From Paragonimus skrjabini miyazakii (Eukaryota > Platyhelminthes > Trematoda > Plagiorchiida > Troglotrematidae), in NCBI GenBank assembly GCA_014338405.1, contig JTDE01000026.1:297978-361977 (forward strand): DNA of 64,000 nt. Direction: 5' to 3'. Positions 38,201 to 50,200 of the stretch are shown one piece after another (positions within the stretch are counted from its first letter, which is position 1; the number at the start of each line of letters is the position of its first letter). A program made the translations under genes and the position numbers. Under the pieces are notes generated by a model, which was not told the DNA's origin, ran no database searches, and saw only the letters and a program-made list of their open reading frames with translations.

Positions 38201-38604
38201 CATTTGCCGTTTTGTCATTGTAGTTTTCCGTTACTCACTAAAAGCATTTCATAACTATTGGTTAATCAAAAGACTTAAAGCTGTCAACCAAATACAGTAC
38301 ATACTTGTGTAAGAGTAGCTCTCTTCAAGCTTGCAAGTGAAGCTTAAAACATGAAATGAAAAACAAATTGAAGTAGGCTGAATTTGTTAAATTATTTGAA
38401 CGAAAGCTAATTGTCTCTGGACAAACGGTTTGTGTTTCGTACCAAGTCGATGGTTGGTAAATTCAACACCAAATCATGTAACATGACTTTTCCAAACGTT
38501 TGAACTTTTATTTGTAAGCTCAACCAAGTGATGTGGATGTTATTAAGACGTCTGAAGTAAAACTAATTTTATATTGAAGTCGTCTATTTCGCTACTTTTT
38601 TCAG
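32283..38604. other. No recognised gene; A14 run at 36310-36323; weak hammerhead-like string near 34633
   Basis: Intronic sequence upstream of the prodomain exon. A 14-A run lies at 36310-36323. At 34633-34639 CTGAAGA is followed by GAACGTAACGTTTC about 16 bases later, loosely like the core and stem III of the Penelope-linked hammerheads, but stem II is not convincing. The last bases (38590-38604) are the polypyrimidine tract and AG acceptor of exon 2. Confidence 0.4.
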
Positions 38605-38884
38605 ATGCTTACCATGGAGATATTGCGCTTGATTCCGAGGAATCACAGGCTATGACCTTGAGGCAGATAGCATTGTCAGATCATCCAATTCAAAATTGGG
38701 ACGATATTCAGGAGACCTCAGTTGTGCGTGAGAGCCTCGAAGCGCAGCCGTCAATTTCTACATCACAAACAGTTCCGCCGAGTCCATCAAAAGCGGCAAG
38801 TGTATCTTTAGAGACCAAGTCACAGAGTGTCATATCCGCAAAACCTCAAGGATCATTGCTGTCCAACGAAAACGACAAAACTCA
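38605..38884 (+). CDS. tld: Tolloid/BMP1-like metalloprotease, exon 2 (N-terminal prodomain)
   Basis: Seen: a 280-base exon bounded by TTTTTTCAG at 38596-38604 and the perfect donor GTAAGT at 38885. It enters with two bases of a codon and leaves with two (CA). It starts (D)AYHGDIALDSEESQ, closely matching the conserved prodomain start of tolloid/BMP1 proteases, whose vertebrate form reads FLGDIALDEEDL. The following ~75 residues are Ser/Thr/Pro-rich (SISTSQTVPPSPSKAASVS) and end NENDKT, a low-complexity linker. Known: this family of secreted zinc proteases activates TGF-beta/BMP signalling by cleaving chordin and matures procollagens, and the prodomain keeps the enzyme latent. The frame stays open across the whole exon and is in phase with exon 3. 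The family call rests on this block plus exon 3. Confidence 0.86.
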
Positions 38885-41800
38885 GTAAGTATTACCGTGT
38901 ACTACTGATATTTGTGAAGTATGCATATATATATGTGTATAGAAGTTTAATTGATATCAGTTTTCTGCAGTCCTCTAAAAAAGTACTTTCCGTAACTTCA
39001 GTTTAACTTGTTTCGTATGACAAAATGCGGAGAAAATAATCGGGACGGTTTTCCTATATGGTGTAGTAATATATACAACCATTAACTCAAGTTACACTGC
39101 GTGCCAAATAGTCCCGCAGTATCAAACATTGCAGGTAATACACAGCAGTTCACGGCTGGGGTTACTAGTAATTGACCATTACCGTTGCAACGTCATAAAC
39201 GTTTTATTACGTCAAAACTGTGAAACACAAGTTTCACTGGTGAATGGGACACAAATTATAAGATCGCATCTTGTCATGTTTTATTAACCAATCTGTATGT
39301 CATCAGTTTTGTTTCGTAGAACAGTGTAAAAAAACGCTTGAAACAAATGTCTTCTCAATGTAAACATTTAACTTGACATTAGTGAGAAAGCGCAATCGTT
39401 ATTGACAAACAATTGTCCATTTTAAAAGACTATTTCGTAATAGTTAACGAATTGTATGACTTTGTTTTTTACCAAATAAATCATTTCTCAGGTATGCTAT
39501 GTGTTTTAGAAATTGTAATATTGTAATACCAGTATACTGTCATTCTTGCCTGAGCGCGCTTTGTGACACACGTTTATGATGAATACTGTTCAAGTTTTTC
39601 CTGTGATGATATTCTTTATGTTCTGTTTAAATTTCATGTTGTTTTCAATGTGGTCAATTCAACTATGTGATATCTAATACAAAGACAAAGATGTTGTGAG
39701 ATAAAGTACATGTTTTGAAATATTAGCTGGAAAACGTTATAGGTTTAATATTTTATTCAGACCGCAAACTTTAGACATACTTTCTCTCTTATAGCTTTTC
39801 ATACATATAGAATTTGCATTTTGGCCACCGTTGCATCAGTAGCACACTGGATGTTGCTGAGCATTCAAACTTGAATTGACAGCTGCAGATTTTGTGAGCT
39901 GTATTCAAACATTGATGTCTTTTTCAGAGGAAATCGTTTTGCTAACTGTCACTGTTGACTACACAGTATGAAAAGCCTAATCCGTCTAAAATACTCATTT
40001 GTATTGAATCGCCTGAGCTGTAAAGAATGTTTGTTGTAAAGCTTAAAATCCGATTACAGTCTACCATCATGGATTTTGCTTTCACAATCGAAAATTCAAT
40101 AATACACACCAAAACGCATCATATGATACGAAATCTGCCCGTTCATGTCTTTTCAAAATTTGAGTTGTAGCTACAGCGTCATATGATTGATCTCATCATT
40201 GATCTTTCAACGTAGTACTTGGATATTACCAAATGTACGTTCCCAGTAAGCCAGCCATACACACGAATTACACGAACAAAACTAAAACGATGTCAACAAC
40301 ACGGCAGTATGCCCTGTTACAAAAGTCAAATTCAATCCATGCGCGCCTCCTGGTTTCAACCGCACTTTACACCAATATTTGTCCAAAGGTTGTCAATGCT
40401 CTTTCAAATCCTGTTGTGACTCCGTCTTTGGTGCGTGTTTGATCTCAGTTATGGACTCATAATTTTCTGACCATTAGTTCCAACTAAGTTGGAATTATTT
40501 CGGAAGAAATAAATGACCTTCAAAGCCCTTATATTTTATGTCGGCTGGTGACGTCCATGTGTTTGGATATACAACGTGAGGCTATGACGAAATATCTTAA
40601 TATTTGGTAGTCACGTGTTCAACTCATTTGGTCTGTTTCTTTAGACCATCTTTAACTAAAATGGGTTAAATTGATGCGAAAAGACATTTTACTTACAACT
40701 AATCGGCTTGTCTGTGACTTGATAAAACTACGGATTGTTTCTTGAGTTTAATCTAACTTGTCCGATGAGCATATTCCTTAGTTCTCTCAAGCCGTACACG
40801 TATTCTGAAAACCAAAAACCTTACCGTCGATTAATACTCAACGATTTTTGCATCTTTGCTCTCGGTCCTTGCATTTTTGATCAGTCTGCTTTTACAGGTC
40901 CACACATCGTCAGTAGCTACGTCGATTTCAATCACTGTCATTCAAATGAATCCATTTAACGCAATCAAGGTTTGGAATGGTTTGTATATTAGTTAAAAAG
41001 AGCATCTTATTCGTATCAACTAAATTATTCAATTTATACAAAATACAGTTGAAAAACAAATATGACTAATGTGCACAGTGTCATTTTGATGATGTGGCCG
41101 TTTTTTAGAATTGTAAAACGGTACTTTCAACGTTTTGGGGTTTGATGTATGCAAACTGAAGAAAACCATTTTCATTTCCAACTCACTTTCATGAATTGTA
41201 ATTCAGTGTTCAACGTTTTCTTGGTTAGACATTTCTCCTGCTTGGCCATCTTATCTTCTGCAGTTGACTGAAAGTCTACGTCAAAAGAACTATTCGTCTT
41301 TCAAGTACTACTACAAAATCGGGATAAAGATGGAACTTACAAGTTACCAGATCTGGGAAATAACCACCATGGGGAATTTCATGGAATCCCGATTTCTTGA
41401 TGGCAGTTTTTGACATCCATGTCGTTTCAACTGAGGAATCGTCTTGAAAGTTTGAGACACCAGTTCATAAATTTCCGTCGCTTTGTTTCATAGTTAGTCG
41501 ATCACAGCCATCGGATCAGTTCAACAGAGCATTCATTTGTAGCGAATCTTTTGTGTGGTATTTAGTCATCTGGAGTGATGTACATAAATTTCAAGACATT
41601 GGACTCAAGTTTGAACTTCCTAGGCTGCATGGAAAGCCCACAGGTTTGCATGCATCTTGGACATCGTAACCAAACTTTTGTGAGCAGTTCAGTCTGACTG
41701 ATCGATTGGTATTTGAGACACGCCCATCACTCGTCAATTTTTGTTTTTCTCACAGGTTGTTTTCACCAGAGGTACTTTCCGTCGGTCGTCCTGAACGTTG

Positions 41801-42839
41801 TTCATTTGCGATAAACCTAATTCTTTTGAAGAGCTCACTAGCAAAGTGCGCGAATTTGAAATACAAATATCTATCGCCTTGTACTTATTTCACATGCCAT
41901 AGTATGGCTTCTTTGACGTAGTTTATGGAGCTCTGAAAGCTTGAAAAATCTAATATCACAGTTTTGGGTTTTTCCTTTCACAAAGGATGATTTTTATTAC
42001 GAAATACTGACTAGTGCACTAAAAACGGCTAAAAAAATTCAAAATTTGAGAATGCATTATATTGAGGTACAACCATGAGTAGGCTTAACCTGGTGATACT
42101 AGAATCAATTGGGCCATATACAGTCGTGTAAAATGTAGAACATCCATCTTGCTATTCGAGGCAATTAACTCACAAACACGTACGTAGATGTGAGCTGCCT
42201 TTCGTTCACAAACGATTACAGCTGACGTATTCACCTAGGTTTTTTTTAGTTAGCCTCCTCGAAAATCTGAGCATTGATCAGAAATGAGCGTGAACTCAGT
42301 GTTACAATAGTCAACAATATTGCCACCTGTGCATGTGGCCAAAGTTCAAATTACAACTGTAGCAAGATTATGAACAAGCTCTAACGTAAGCGTACAATTT
42401 ACGTGAATATGCAATCTGCGGTTGGTTGTTAGTTAGTGAACATGTTCCAACAACTATATGTTCTCACCGCTTGTGACTTACAATTGCATATTATTAAAAG
42501 GCGAAATAGCCTGTCTTATAAGCGTATATATTACATTTTGGATTGGTAATTCGTTATAGACGTTGGCTAATTTTAAAACGATAAGTGGTGTATTTGCAGC
42601 TCATTGTTGTCGATAATATCTGTTCATGAAATACTTAATGGAATCGGTGATGTTCCAGTGTCGATGAGGTCATTTGTCTAACGTTCCATCATTGTTTTTT
42701 TAAGATATTCTAAAATGTTCACTCCATTCATTTTCACGTACTGTTATACGTTAGATAATTCTTCAACTAAATTTTAACTAAATGTAACCAAAAATACTCA
42801 ACATAAATACAACCTGCCAGATTACCAAGTAATGGACAA
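38885..42839. other. No recognised feature (5' part of intron 2)
   Basis: AT-rich intronic sequence. Frames at 40219-40442, 40735-40959 and 41706-41921 are 66-74 codons long and show no motifs. Confidence 0.45.
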
Positions 42840-42849
42840 TTATTTAGGT

Positions 42850-43040
42850 AATCGGATATTCAGCGAGCCTGGCATTTACGTTGCAAACGTTCCATCACTA
42901 AACGAAGTAAAATCATCAGTGCATAGATGTCCTAGCTTCTAGGTGTGGGAGTATGCGTTTAAGCGTGGAGGTTGGTCAGGTTCAGTTGATGCCTTCTTTT
43001 ATATATAACAGAGTGAGTTGACCTTTTGGCCTAAATTCTG
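42850..43040 (-). repeat. Left terminal repeat of the Penelope element (inverted), with hammerhead-like motif
   Basis: Seen on the minus strand: TATATATAAAAGAAGGCAT, then CATCTATG, the exact hammerhead core CTGATGA (42919-42913), a stem II TTACT-tcgttt-AGTGA, GGAAC in place of GAAAC, and a stem III CGTT-tgc-AACG followed by TA. The same order occurs on the plus strand at 45585-45730, right of the element, so the two terminal repeats are inverted relative to each other. Known: Penelope-like elements have terminal repeats in varied orientation and often encode hammerhead ribozymes. The GAAA to GGAA change probably abolishes cleavage here. Confidence 0.72.
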
Positions 43041-43319
43041 ATAGGTTACTTCCTACCTGAACGCACAATAGTAAAGACCGCTCGTTGCTACAACACCGTC
43101 GCATGTGGAGGAGCTTCAACGCCTCAGCGATTGTTTTTTTCTGTAGGAATATTAGCATTAAAACGTTCTGCTGCCAATATCAAACGCAATCAACCGCTGA
43201 ATAATTCACAAGGTTGAGCATTAGCCAGACAAAGTGGAAAGTGTATGCCATGTATGTTAATAAACGATACTCACAGTCAAATACGAATATATGAGAACAG
43301 TGTGACAGCTAAAAGGGAA

Positions 43320-45465
43320 GACCGCGAACAAATAATGGATTAACAATAGCTGCGAAAATTAGAGGCAGCGATAGAATAACGGGTCGCAGAAAGTAAGGAC
43401 AAGAATGCAACGGCACTTGAAGAAAAGCTATCAAGAGTGATGAAGAAAACCATCAATACTAGGCACCACACGTAGGTCAGAAATTTATCAAGCTGTCCGC
43501 CATTAAATGACGAACAAAATGTTCTTATCAAAAGACTCAGTTTCAATGCGAAAGATGCACTGAACAAAGATTAGCTCGTTAACTTGGAAAATAAGATAAA
43601 ATCTAACAGACTGTCGGGAGAAAAACAGTAACAAACCCATCTCAGTTAGGACCCACAACAGACAGACCAACACCTTTATCAAAGTTGAACAGCAAGCATG
43701 GAACAACTTCAAAAAGGATGAAAACATCATCTTACCAGCAAACAAAAGACGGATGACTATCATCATGGACAAGACAAACCATGTGGTGAAAGTGAAACAG
43801 CTACTAAGCCACCTACCACTTACTTAATGCTGATCCCATAACAAAACTAGCTAACAAAATCCAAACTGCTTTAAAAAAACTAGGAGCTACACGTTAAGTT
43901 AGCAAAAAGGAACGTTGAAAAACGTACCTGACTGATTCAGATATTGCTCAGTTCTATGGACAACCAAAAATACATAAGGATGATATCCTACTGCGAGCAA
44001 TTGTGTCCCTACCGGAAACACCGACATACAATCTGAATGAACACCTTTTCAAGCGAATACGGTATCTCATCAACAGGTCAAAACATCAACACTTCTGTGC
44101 AATTCTTGAACAAATTGAGAAACGTCAGAACGGAGGAAGACGAAACATTTATTTCGTTTGATGTCACAGCGCTATCCACCCCCGTTGACCTTATCTTGGC
44201 CAAGGAAACATTGCGATGACTGTTAGACCAAAAATCCCGACTAAATGAGTCCTTGAAACGGAGAGGTGTAAGCAATCCCATAAAACCATGTTTGTCTATG
44301 TACTTCAGACTGTATAGTCAAATCTTTGGGGAACTCAAAGCAACTCCAATGGGTTCGCTCATATCTGAAATAATTGCTGAGGCCTTCATATTGAGGTTAA
44401 AATATATCTCACTGCTTAAGATCAAGTCAAAATGGTGGATATTTGTTAACGATTCATTCTTCAGTTTTAAACGCTCACTGGTAGCAGAAACATACACAGA
44501 TTGTTCAACCACGTTTGCAATGTCATCAAATTTAACAAAGAGATGAAAATCGACAACCAGCTGTTGTTCTTGAATGTACTAACCAGCCGCAAACGTGAAG
44601 GGACCTCAGATTTCCGAGAGGAAAAACTATGCACGGACCAACTCTTCAGATTTCATAACAGCGATTCAGTCTGCCATAAAGCGGCTGCATTCGACCTCTG
44701 TTTAAGAGAGGTGAAACATAAGGCAGCACCGCAGATCTCTGTAGAAATGAAGAAAAACATTTTTATCAAGTATTTCTTTGCAGCGAGTATTCACGAAATG
44801 TCATCAGATGAAATTATCTGCAGAAGGAAATAGAGTCGAACTCTACGGAACGGAATTCACCGTCATACATCAAAACCGTATCATAACTAAACAAAAGGCT
44901 TCCGAGGGCCACACGACATCCTGCTAGCACACAAACCATCAACAACATTACAAAGAATACTGTCAAAGCCAAAGGGACACCTTAAACCCACTGATACAAA
45001 AAAGTTATACAAAATCAAATGTAGTGATTACGGACATTACGTTGGCTAAATCTGACCAAAATTATCTACATGAATATATTAACACTAGTTGTCCAGATTA
45101 AACTGGACACATTTTCAAGTTTGGCACCGCAGAAATCCTTATTCGGACAAACACCAAACGCGCGAGATTACTCAAAGCCTGGTACTTATCAACTGGGCCA
45201 GAAAACACGCAGAGCCAATGCGAACCAAGGATTCGAGGAGATGTAAACATGGTCATGCCCAAATGTCGGCAAACGCGAACGAAACAACTAGAACGGATCG
45301 GATCGGTGATCAAAACGAGACAATGGATAATAGGTCAGATCGAAGTGCAGAAATGAAGCAGTGGCCAACACAATCAAAGAACAACCAGCCAATCAGATTC
45401 GAAGTTCAAGTCCAACAATCAATCAAACTCCAAATCAAAGGCGCTCAGACGCTGTAAGAAGTCAC
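43320..45465 (+). mobile_element. Penelope-like retroelement, degenerate coding region (RT plus GIY-YIG)
   Basis: Seen in alternating + frames: NNFKKDENIILPANKRRMTI with MDKTNHVV (about 43700-43780) matches the ILPADKGRATVVMDRSDY block. AQFYGQPKIHKDD (about 43947-43985) matches YGLPKIHK. FISFDVTALSTPVDLILAKE (about 44150-44210) is RT motif A. FGELKATPMGSLISEIIAEA (about 44328-44388) is the PMGSxIS block. WWIFVNDSFFSFKR (about 44430-44475) stands where YVDDTF is expected, so the catalytic Asp pair is lost. LLFLNVLTSRK and CHKAAAFDLCLREVKH (about 44560-44720) follow. Near 45110-45200 FKFGTAEILIRTNTKRARLL with KAWYLS is the GIY-YIG end. Many stops and frameshifts make it inactive. It lies sense to the tolloid-like gene. 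Confidence 0.87.
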
Positions 45466-45584
45466 GAATCTGGTTTCAAGCCACAGTTTATATGTAGCAA
45501 GAAACAGCTAACGGTACTTCACGTTAAAGTGTAAAATTAACAAAAAGTAATCAATCAGAAATCAGGTCAAGTGATCGGCTCAAT

Positions 45585-45735
45585 GTTGTATATAAAAACA
45601 GGCATTTCTCTAACGTTCCCACTCTTCACACCCAAACATCTACACACTGATCATGTCACCTCGTTTGGTGATGAAACGTTTGCAACGTAAATTCTAAACT
45701 CGTCGAACATCCAAATACCTAAATCGTTGACCCAA
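45585..45735 (+). repeat. Right terminal repeat of the Penelope element
   Basis: Seen: TATATAAAAACAGGCATTTC, CCCAAACATCTACACA, the hammerhead-like motif at 45647-45689, and ACTCGTCGAACATCC. The order and wording match the reverse complement of 42850-43040. This repeat follows the GIY-YIG region as a 3' terminal repeat should. Confidence 0.72.
45647..45689 (+). ncRNA. Hammerhead-like ribozyme motif in the Penelope terminal repeat
   Basis: Seen in order: CTGATCA (45647-45653; consensus CUGANGA, one mismatch), stem II TCACC (45656-45660) with loop TCGTTT and GGTGA (45667-45671), the invariant GAAAC (45673-45677), stem III ACGTT (45676-45680) with loop TGC and AACGT (45684-45688), and A at 45689, giving a GUA cleavage triplet. 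Stem II and III are fully paired. Stem I could not be closed by eye with the flanks, which is the main weakness. Known: type I hammerheads occur in Penelope-like elements. Self-cleavage by this copy is uncertain because of the CUGAUCA mismatch. Confidence 0.66.
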
Positions 45736-46839
45736 GCTGTAAGTAACGCCATCAATTTCCAGCTATCGGAAAATAGGGAATGTTTTTACCGTGTCAAACG
45801 GCCACTTGAAAGTGTTCAGATGGGCCATCAACAATGTTTAGACTTTTCAATCCATTGTTTTTGCGTGACCGGTCAGTGAAAACCGTATGAGATTTTAACA
45901 GAAACCGTTATTCAACATCGTAGAAACCCCTCGAAAATTTAAAACACAGTGTTTTGGTGATTAGGGAATATCAAGCCTCTTAGTTCATATTTTAGCACGC
46001 TTCGATGTAAAATTCTTAACAAATATATTTAGCAGTATTGATGGTATACAGCTCAAGTGACATTCTCGAAAACACAATGTTACACTTTAAAATATTTTCC
46101 TTGCATATGTTTTCAACTAAGTGATTTCCGTTCATTGATTTTTAACATCCCTAAGGAATCTACAAATATCTTTCTAAGTGAATGCTCTAAATCAATCGAG
46201 TGTCATCTGTACATCTTAAATACATTCATTATCTTTGACTTCGTTTTCAATTTATCTCAAATTCAAACAGATCTAATCGATGTATTCTTAAGTTATACAG
46301 CGCAGACTAATTATACGGACATTTTCACAGCAACTATTTAAAAGTACCACTGTATATGTATATTATAGTAAAATCTTTTCCAAATAATATCGAAAACCGA
46401 TAGTTCCAGTTTGCTTAATTATTGAATTGAATATGCAGTAAAGATCAGTAAAATTTATTTGCAGAGGTTATGACGTGTCGAAATTCACATCTAGACTGGA
46501 AGCTCGTGTTTTCATTGACGATTAAGACTGGACTGGACATCCACTGAGGAACACACACGATGCGAGCCACATTTTTATGGAGAATAGATTAATCCCAGTT
46601 GATCTATTGTAGGGGATGCAACCAGGATTGACGAGAGTGACCGTAATGGTGAGCAAGCTGCTTACATTTGAGACACAATTCCAAAAATGCGCTTGCAAAT
46701 AGTTTGTCATTTATTGGCAACTGTGTGAGTAAGCAGCTTGGATTATCATTTTCGAAACCATTTAAAATGATGAAATCTGTCAATCCGAAATCTCCAACCA
46801 TCAACAGAATAATAACATAAAATAACTTATCTAAAGTAA
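45736..46839. other. No recognised feature
   Basis: AT-rich intronic sequence between the Penelope terminal repeat and the third palindromic-armed repeat. Confidence 0.45.
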
Positions 46840-47279
46840 TATTATAACAAGCTTTCGCATTCCCATAGACTTTTCGTCGACCCCTTTCGAAAAGAAGCAG
46901 TAGACTCGAGTTTCGCTCTCATTAGAACTCGTCAATAATGCATATCCTTGCCACTGCCGCAACAAGAACACCGGCCACGCTGTTCATGAGGCAACCGCGT
47001 TTACCACTGCGCCATTGGCCTCAAACTGGGCATGACCGAATTATCATATGCGAACGTTCAATCACTTTCGCTTGTGAGTAGTGATCGGGTTGCCCGATCA
47101 TCTTGATATCACACTACTGACGAGCTCTATTTAGAGCGAAACTCGAGTCTAGTGCTGCTTTTTGATAGGGGCCGATTGAAAAGTCTATGGGGATGCGACA
47201 GCTGCGATCAATTGTGGGTGATGTTCAACTGAAAATAAACCCAACTCCCGGGCTACTTATCAGTAATAGTATTATAACA
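46840..47279 (-). repeat. Palindromic-armed tRNA-core repeat, copy 3, with 10-bp target-site duplication
   Basis: Seen: the direct repeat TATTATAACA at 46840-46849 and 47270-47279 flanks the element. The left arm (CTTTCGCATTCCCATAGAC, GAAAAGAAGCAGTAGACTCG, CTCATTAGAACTCGTC) is the inverse of the right arm (GACGAGCTCTATTTAGAGCG, AAACTCGAGTCTAGTGCTGC, AGTCTATGGGGATGCGACAG). The tRNA-like core is on the minus strand here: GCTGTTCATGAGGCAACCGC then CCACTGCGCCATTGG is the reverse complement of the core in copies 1 and 2. The right end CTACTTATCAGTAATAG is the fuller end; the left is truncated. Confidence 0.84.
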
Positions 47280-50200
47280 GTTTCATCTTTGGACACGTAA
47301 TAAAACTAAGTGCTCATAAGGCGTTCTCTCAGTAAGACAAACTTACGAAACTGACTTTGGTGAACACATTATCGCAGCAAGTAATCTGTTTGGGTCACAG
47401 AGGACTGGGCTTGTAATTAAGCACAAACTATTCCCTAGTGAATGAAAACGGCTATGTTTACTTTTGATGAGTTTATGCTTTTCTCATTTAAAAGTAAAAA
47501 GTCTAAAACAGGCAGTTTTGTTGTTTTCTGTTAAAGTTCTTTTTTGTGATATTTTGGGTTAATGGTTTGGAAATTTTATGTAAATCATTCTACACTTGTT
47601 GGGATTTGAAAACATGCGGCATTCCCAATTAACAAGGGTTTAATGAGCCTCTCGACACTGTTTCTGAACATTGTTACACAGGAAAGTTTGCTTAAACCGT
47701 TCGTTTTTATAAGTGCTTTGTGAAAGAAATTTTGAAAAATGTGTTCAAAATTTAGAGGATCCTACACATGAACATTATTGTCACTGTTGGAATTACTAGC
47801 AAAATGTTCGTGTTCTTGCAAACCAGAACATAATTTGAAGATCAAAGTAAATTACTTGCGTAATGAACTGTGCGGTGTTCATAACGACTTGTCAGTGCTT
47901 TACGAAATGTCACATTGGTTTGAAAGTGATCGTACACTGGTGCTTTCTGATAGTCTAGTCCTTGTTACTGAAGTTTAGTACTAATTTAATATCCAACTAC
48001 ATTGTTAACACAATTTTTACCAAAAACTATTTTTAAAAATATACACTTTACTCCCTAACATGCTTCGTATTGGACATTTGATTGTAAACCAGGATGGACT
48101 TTAGATGGGATAATGCCGGTTATTACATTCACAAAACTGAGTAATTCCGGCGGTCAGGTTCACTTGATATATACCTAGTAAGTCGGTTGTATAAATTATA
48201 ACGAGGCGTTTTACAGACCTCATTTTGTTTATGTTACAACTGCATACTAAAATTGTATAATGTGGATAACTCCATATGCATTGTATCGGCGCATTCTTGA
48301 AGCTCATTCGGTATGTAGATGGCGAGTGTGCTAAAAAGTATGATGTTAGTGTGATAATGAGACCACTATGGATGATCACTTTACTACCTCACTACTCAAT
48401 AATAATAACCAACGCCTATATGGTTTTGGGTTGAGTGGGTTGAGAATGCCATTAGACAAGATCGTATGTTGAAGTTATAGGCATGTCTACTTCCGTTCGG
48501 TTGCTGAATCGTTGTCTAACGATTTTTTGTGTTATCGTGATTTCATGAATTTTTATTTATTGCATTGTGTATATTTTCAATTCAAACCGTTATAGTCGTG
48601 AGTTCTGTAAACAAATAACGTTTAACAATACGTACACACAACTGACATTAGTGATCATTACAATATGCGTGCAAACTACTACTTTGAAGTTACAAATTCC
48701 CTATCAGCTTCAAACAGACAACAATATGCTTCATGTCGACCCAGTCACCTTGTATATTATAATCAAACATTTTCAACCTAAATCTTAAACTAGGCAAAAC
48801 ATCACAATACCCGTATCTAACTTTACAAAGAGTGAGTTTTTTAGGTTCAAGATACTGTTGTATTTTTTGTGTTGCACTTCTCAGTAATATCTTCTGAAAA
48901 GCTTACACTGTCAAATCAATGGTTTCGTCAAGATCGAAAGAAAGAAAACTTGTTTTGCTAAACCGCTGAAGAAAACTCGTGAAGCAGATACAACGAACCA
49001 CCAAAGAGTGTTATTTAATGTGAAATGCTATTAGTTTCCAAACGTCTAAACACATTTGTCTAGTATATCAATAATGAAGAGAGATGCATGTATGGTGAGA
49101 CATGAATAGTATTTCATTCAATTTTCTCAAGAATAAGCGTACAAAATTGAAAATTATAAACGTGTTAGTAATGATAGTCGTAGGCACGAGTGGACCAATT
49201 TAAGAATGTAGACTGATACCTTTTTTGCATGGAACAGAAAGTATATCGGAGTTAACAATTTGCATCCTCGGTACAAGAAAGCAGGTACTGATTAGCACCA
49301 CTTGGGTAAAACAGAACGATTTGGCTTTCCTCGAGTGTTCGAACAGGGTTTGACCTTGACATACTTTGTGGTTGTTTGCTGTCATTTCCTGGCACATTAC
49401 CTCATACATCAACCGCTTGGATACATGTTTAGCCATTCTTTGTTAGGGTCAGTGGGATTTTCCATCGATACAGCTGCCACAACTGTACGTGTACGGATAG
49501 ATTTTATGATATGCGAACTATTTTCATATAGTGCAAACTGAGCAAATTGAACAAGGTTTTGGTATTGAAAGACAAATTTTCCATTTCCTTTTTCATTTAT
49601 GGCACTTTCAACAAACTCACTACAACAACAGCTTTCCAATCAGTTGGTGGTTAGCTCAAATTATGATCGGTTGACACTCAACCGTGAACGGTGAGATGAT
49701 ATTAGTTTTGTAGGTTGTGGCTGGCATATGCTTTCAGAATGAAGAGCACGATATTGTGTCATTTCTAGTTGTCGTTCATCAACGAAGACGTTACTACATT
49801 TCTCACTCATTTCAACACATTTTTTTTCCTGGTGCTAGCCAGTTTTTCTGCCTTATCAATGTAATTGTCTTAAGAACCGAGTGAAGGCTTAAAAATTGCA
49901 AGACTGGTAAAAATTATAGATGTTTCTTTTTGATAGAGATTAAAGAAAATTGAGTGGTTTGTGGGATTTAGACCTGTTTCACTGTAGTGTTAACACTTTC
50001 ACTATGAATCTACTCACCACTTCGAAAGTGTTCACCACATGTTAGAGGAAAATGGTTGGGGTAGACTGCTTCTTGACAGTTGGACAATCGATCGTTGTGC
50101 AAGTGGTCAGACAACAATATCTGCATGGCATGTTGTTACTTTCTGACACCATATAAATTAGCGTATATGCTATGAATTTTGGTCTGTGTTGGAAGCAAAA

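Larger units (their letters stand above)
957..38604 (+). other. Putative intron 1 of the tolloid-like gene, filled with repeats
   Basis: If the exon at 899-956 is real, this 37.6-kb stretch is one intron, or several introns with unrecognised small exons. It contains the gypsy fragment, a Penelope remnant, LINE copy A, SINEs and two palindromic-armed repeats described separately. The 3' end is firm: a pyrimidine-rich tract followed by TTTTTTCAG at 38596-38604, directly before the prodomain exon. The 5' end is only as good as the exon 1 call. Confidence 0.4.

Noticed and set aside
45089..45457. 122-codon + frame after the Penelope RT
   Set aside because: It is the wrong frame over the GIY-YIG end; the recognisable text lies in another frame.
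49200..49640. Three overlapping 76-79 codon frames on both strands
   Set aside because: Mutually overlapping shadows without motifs.
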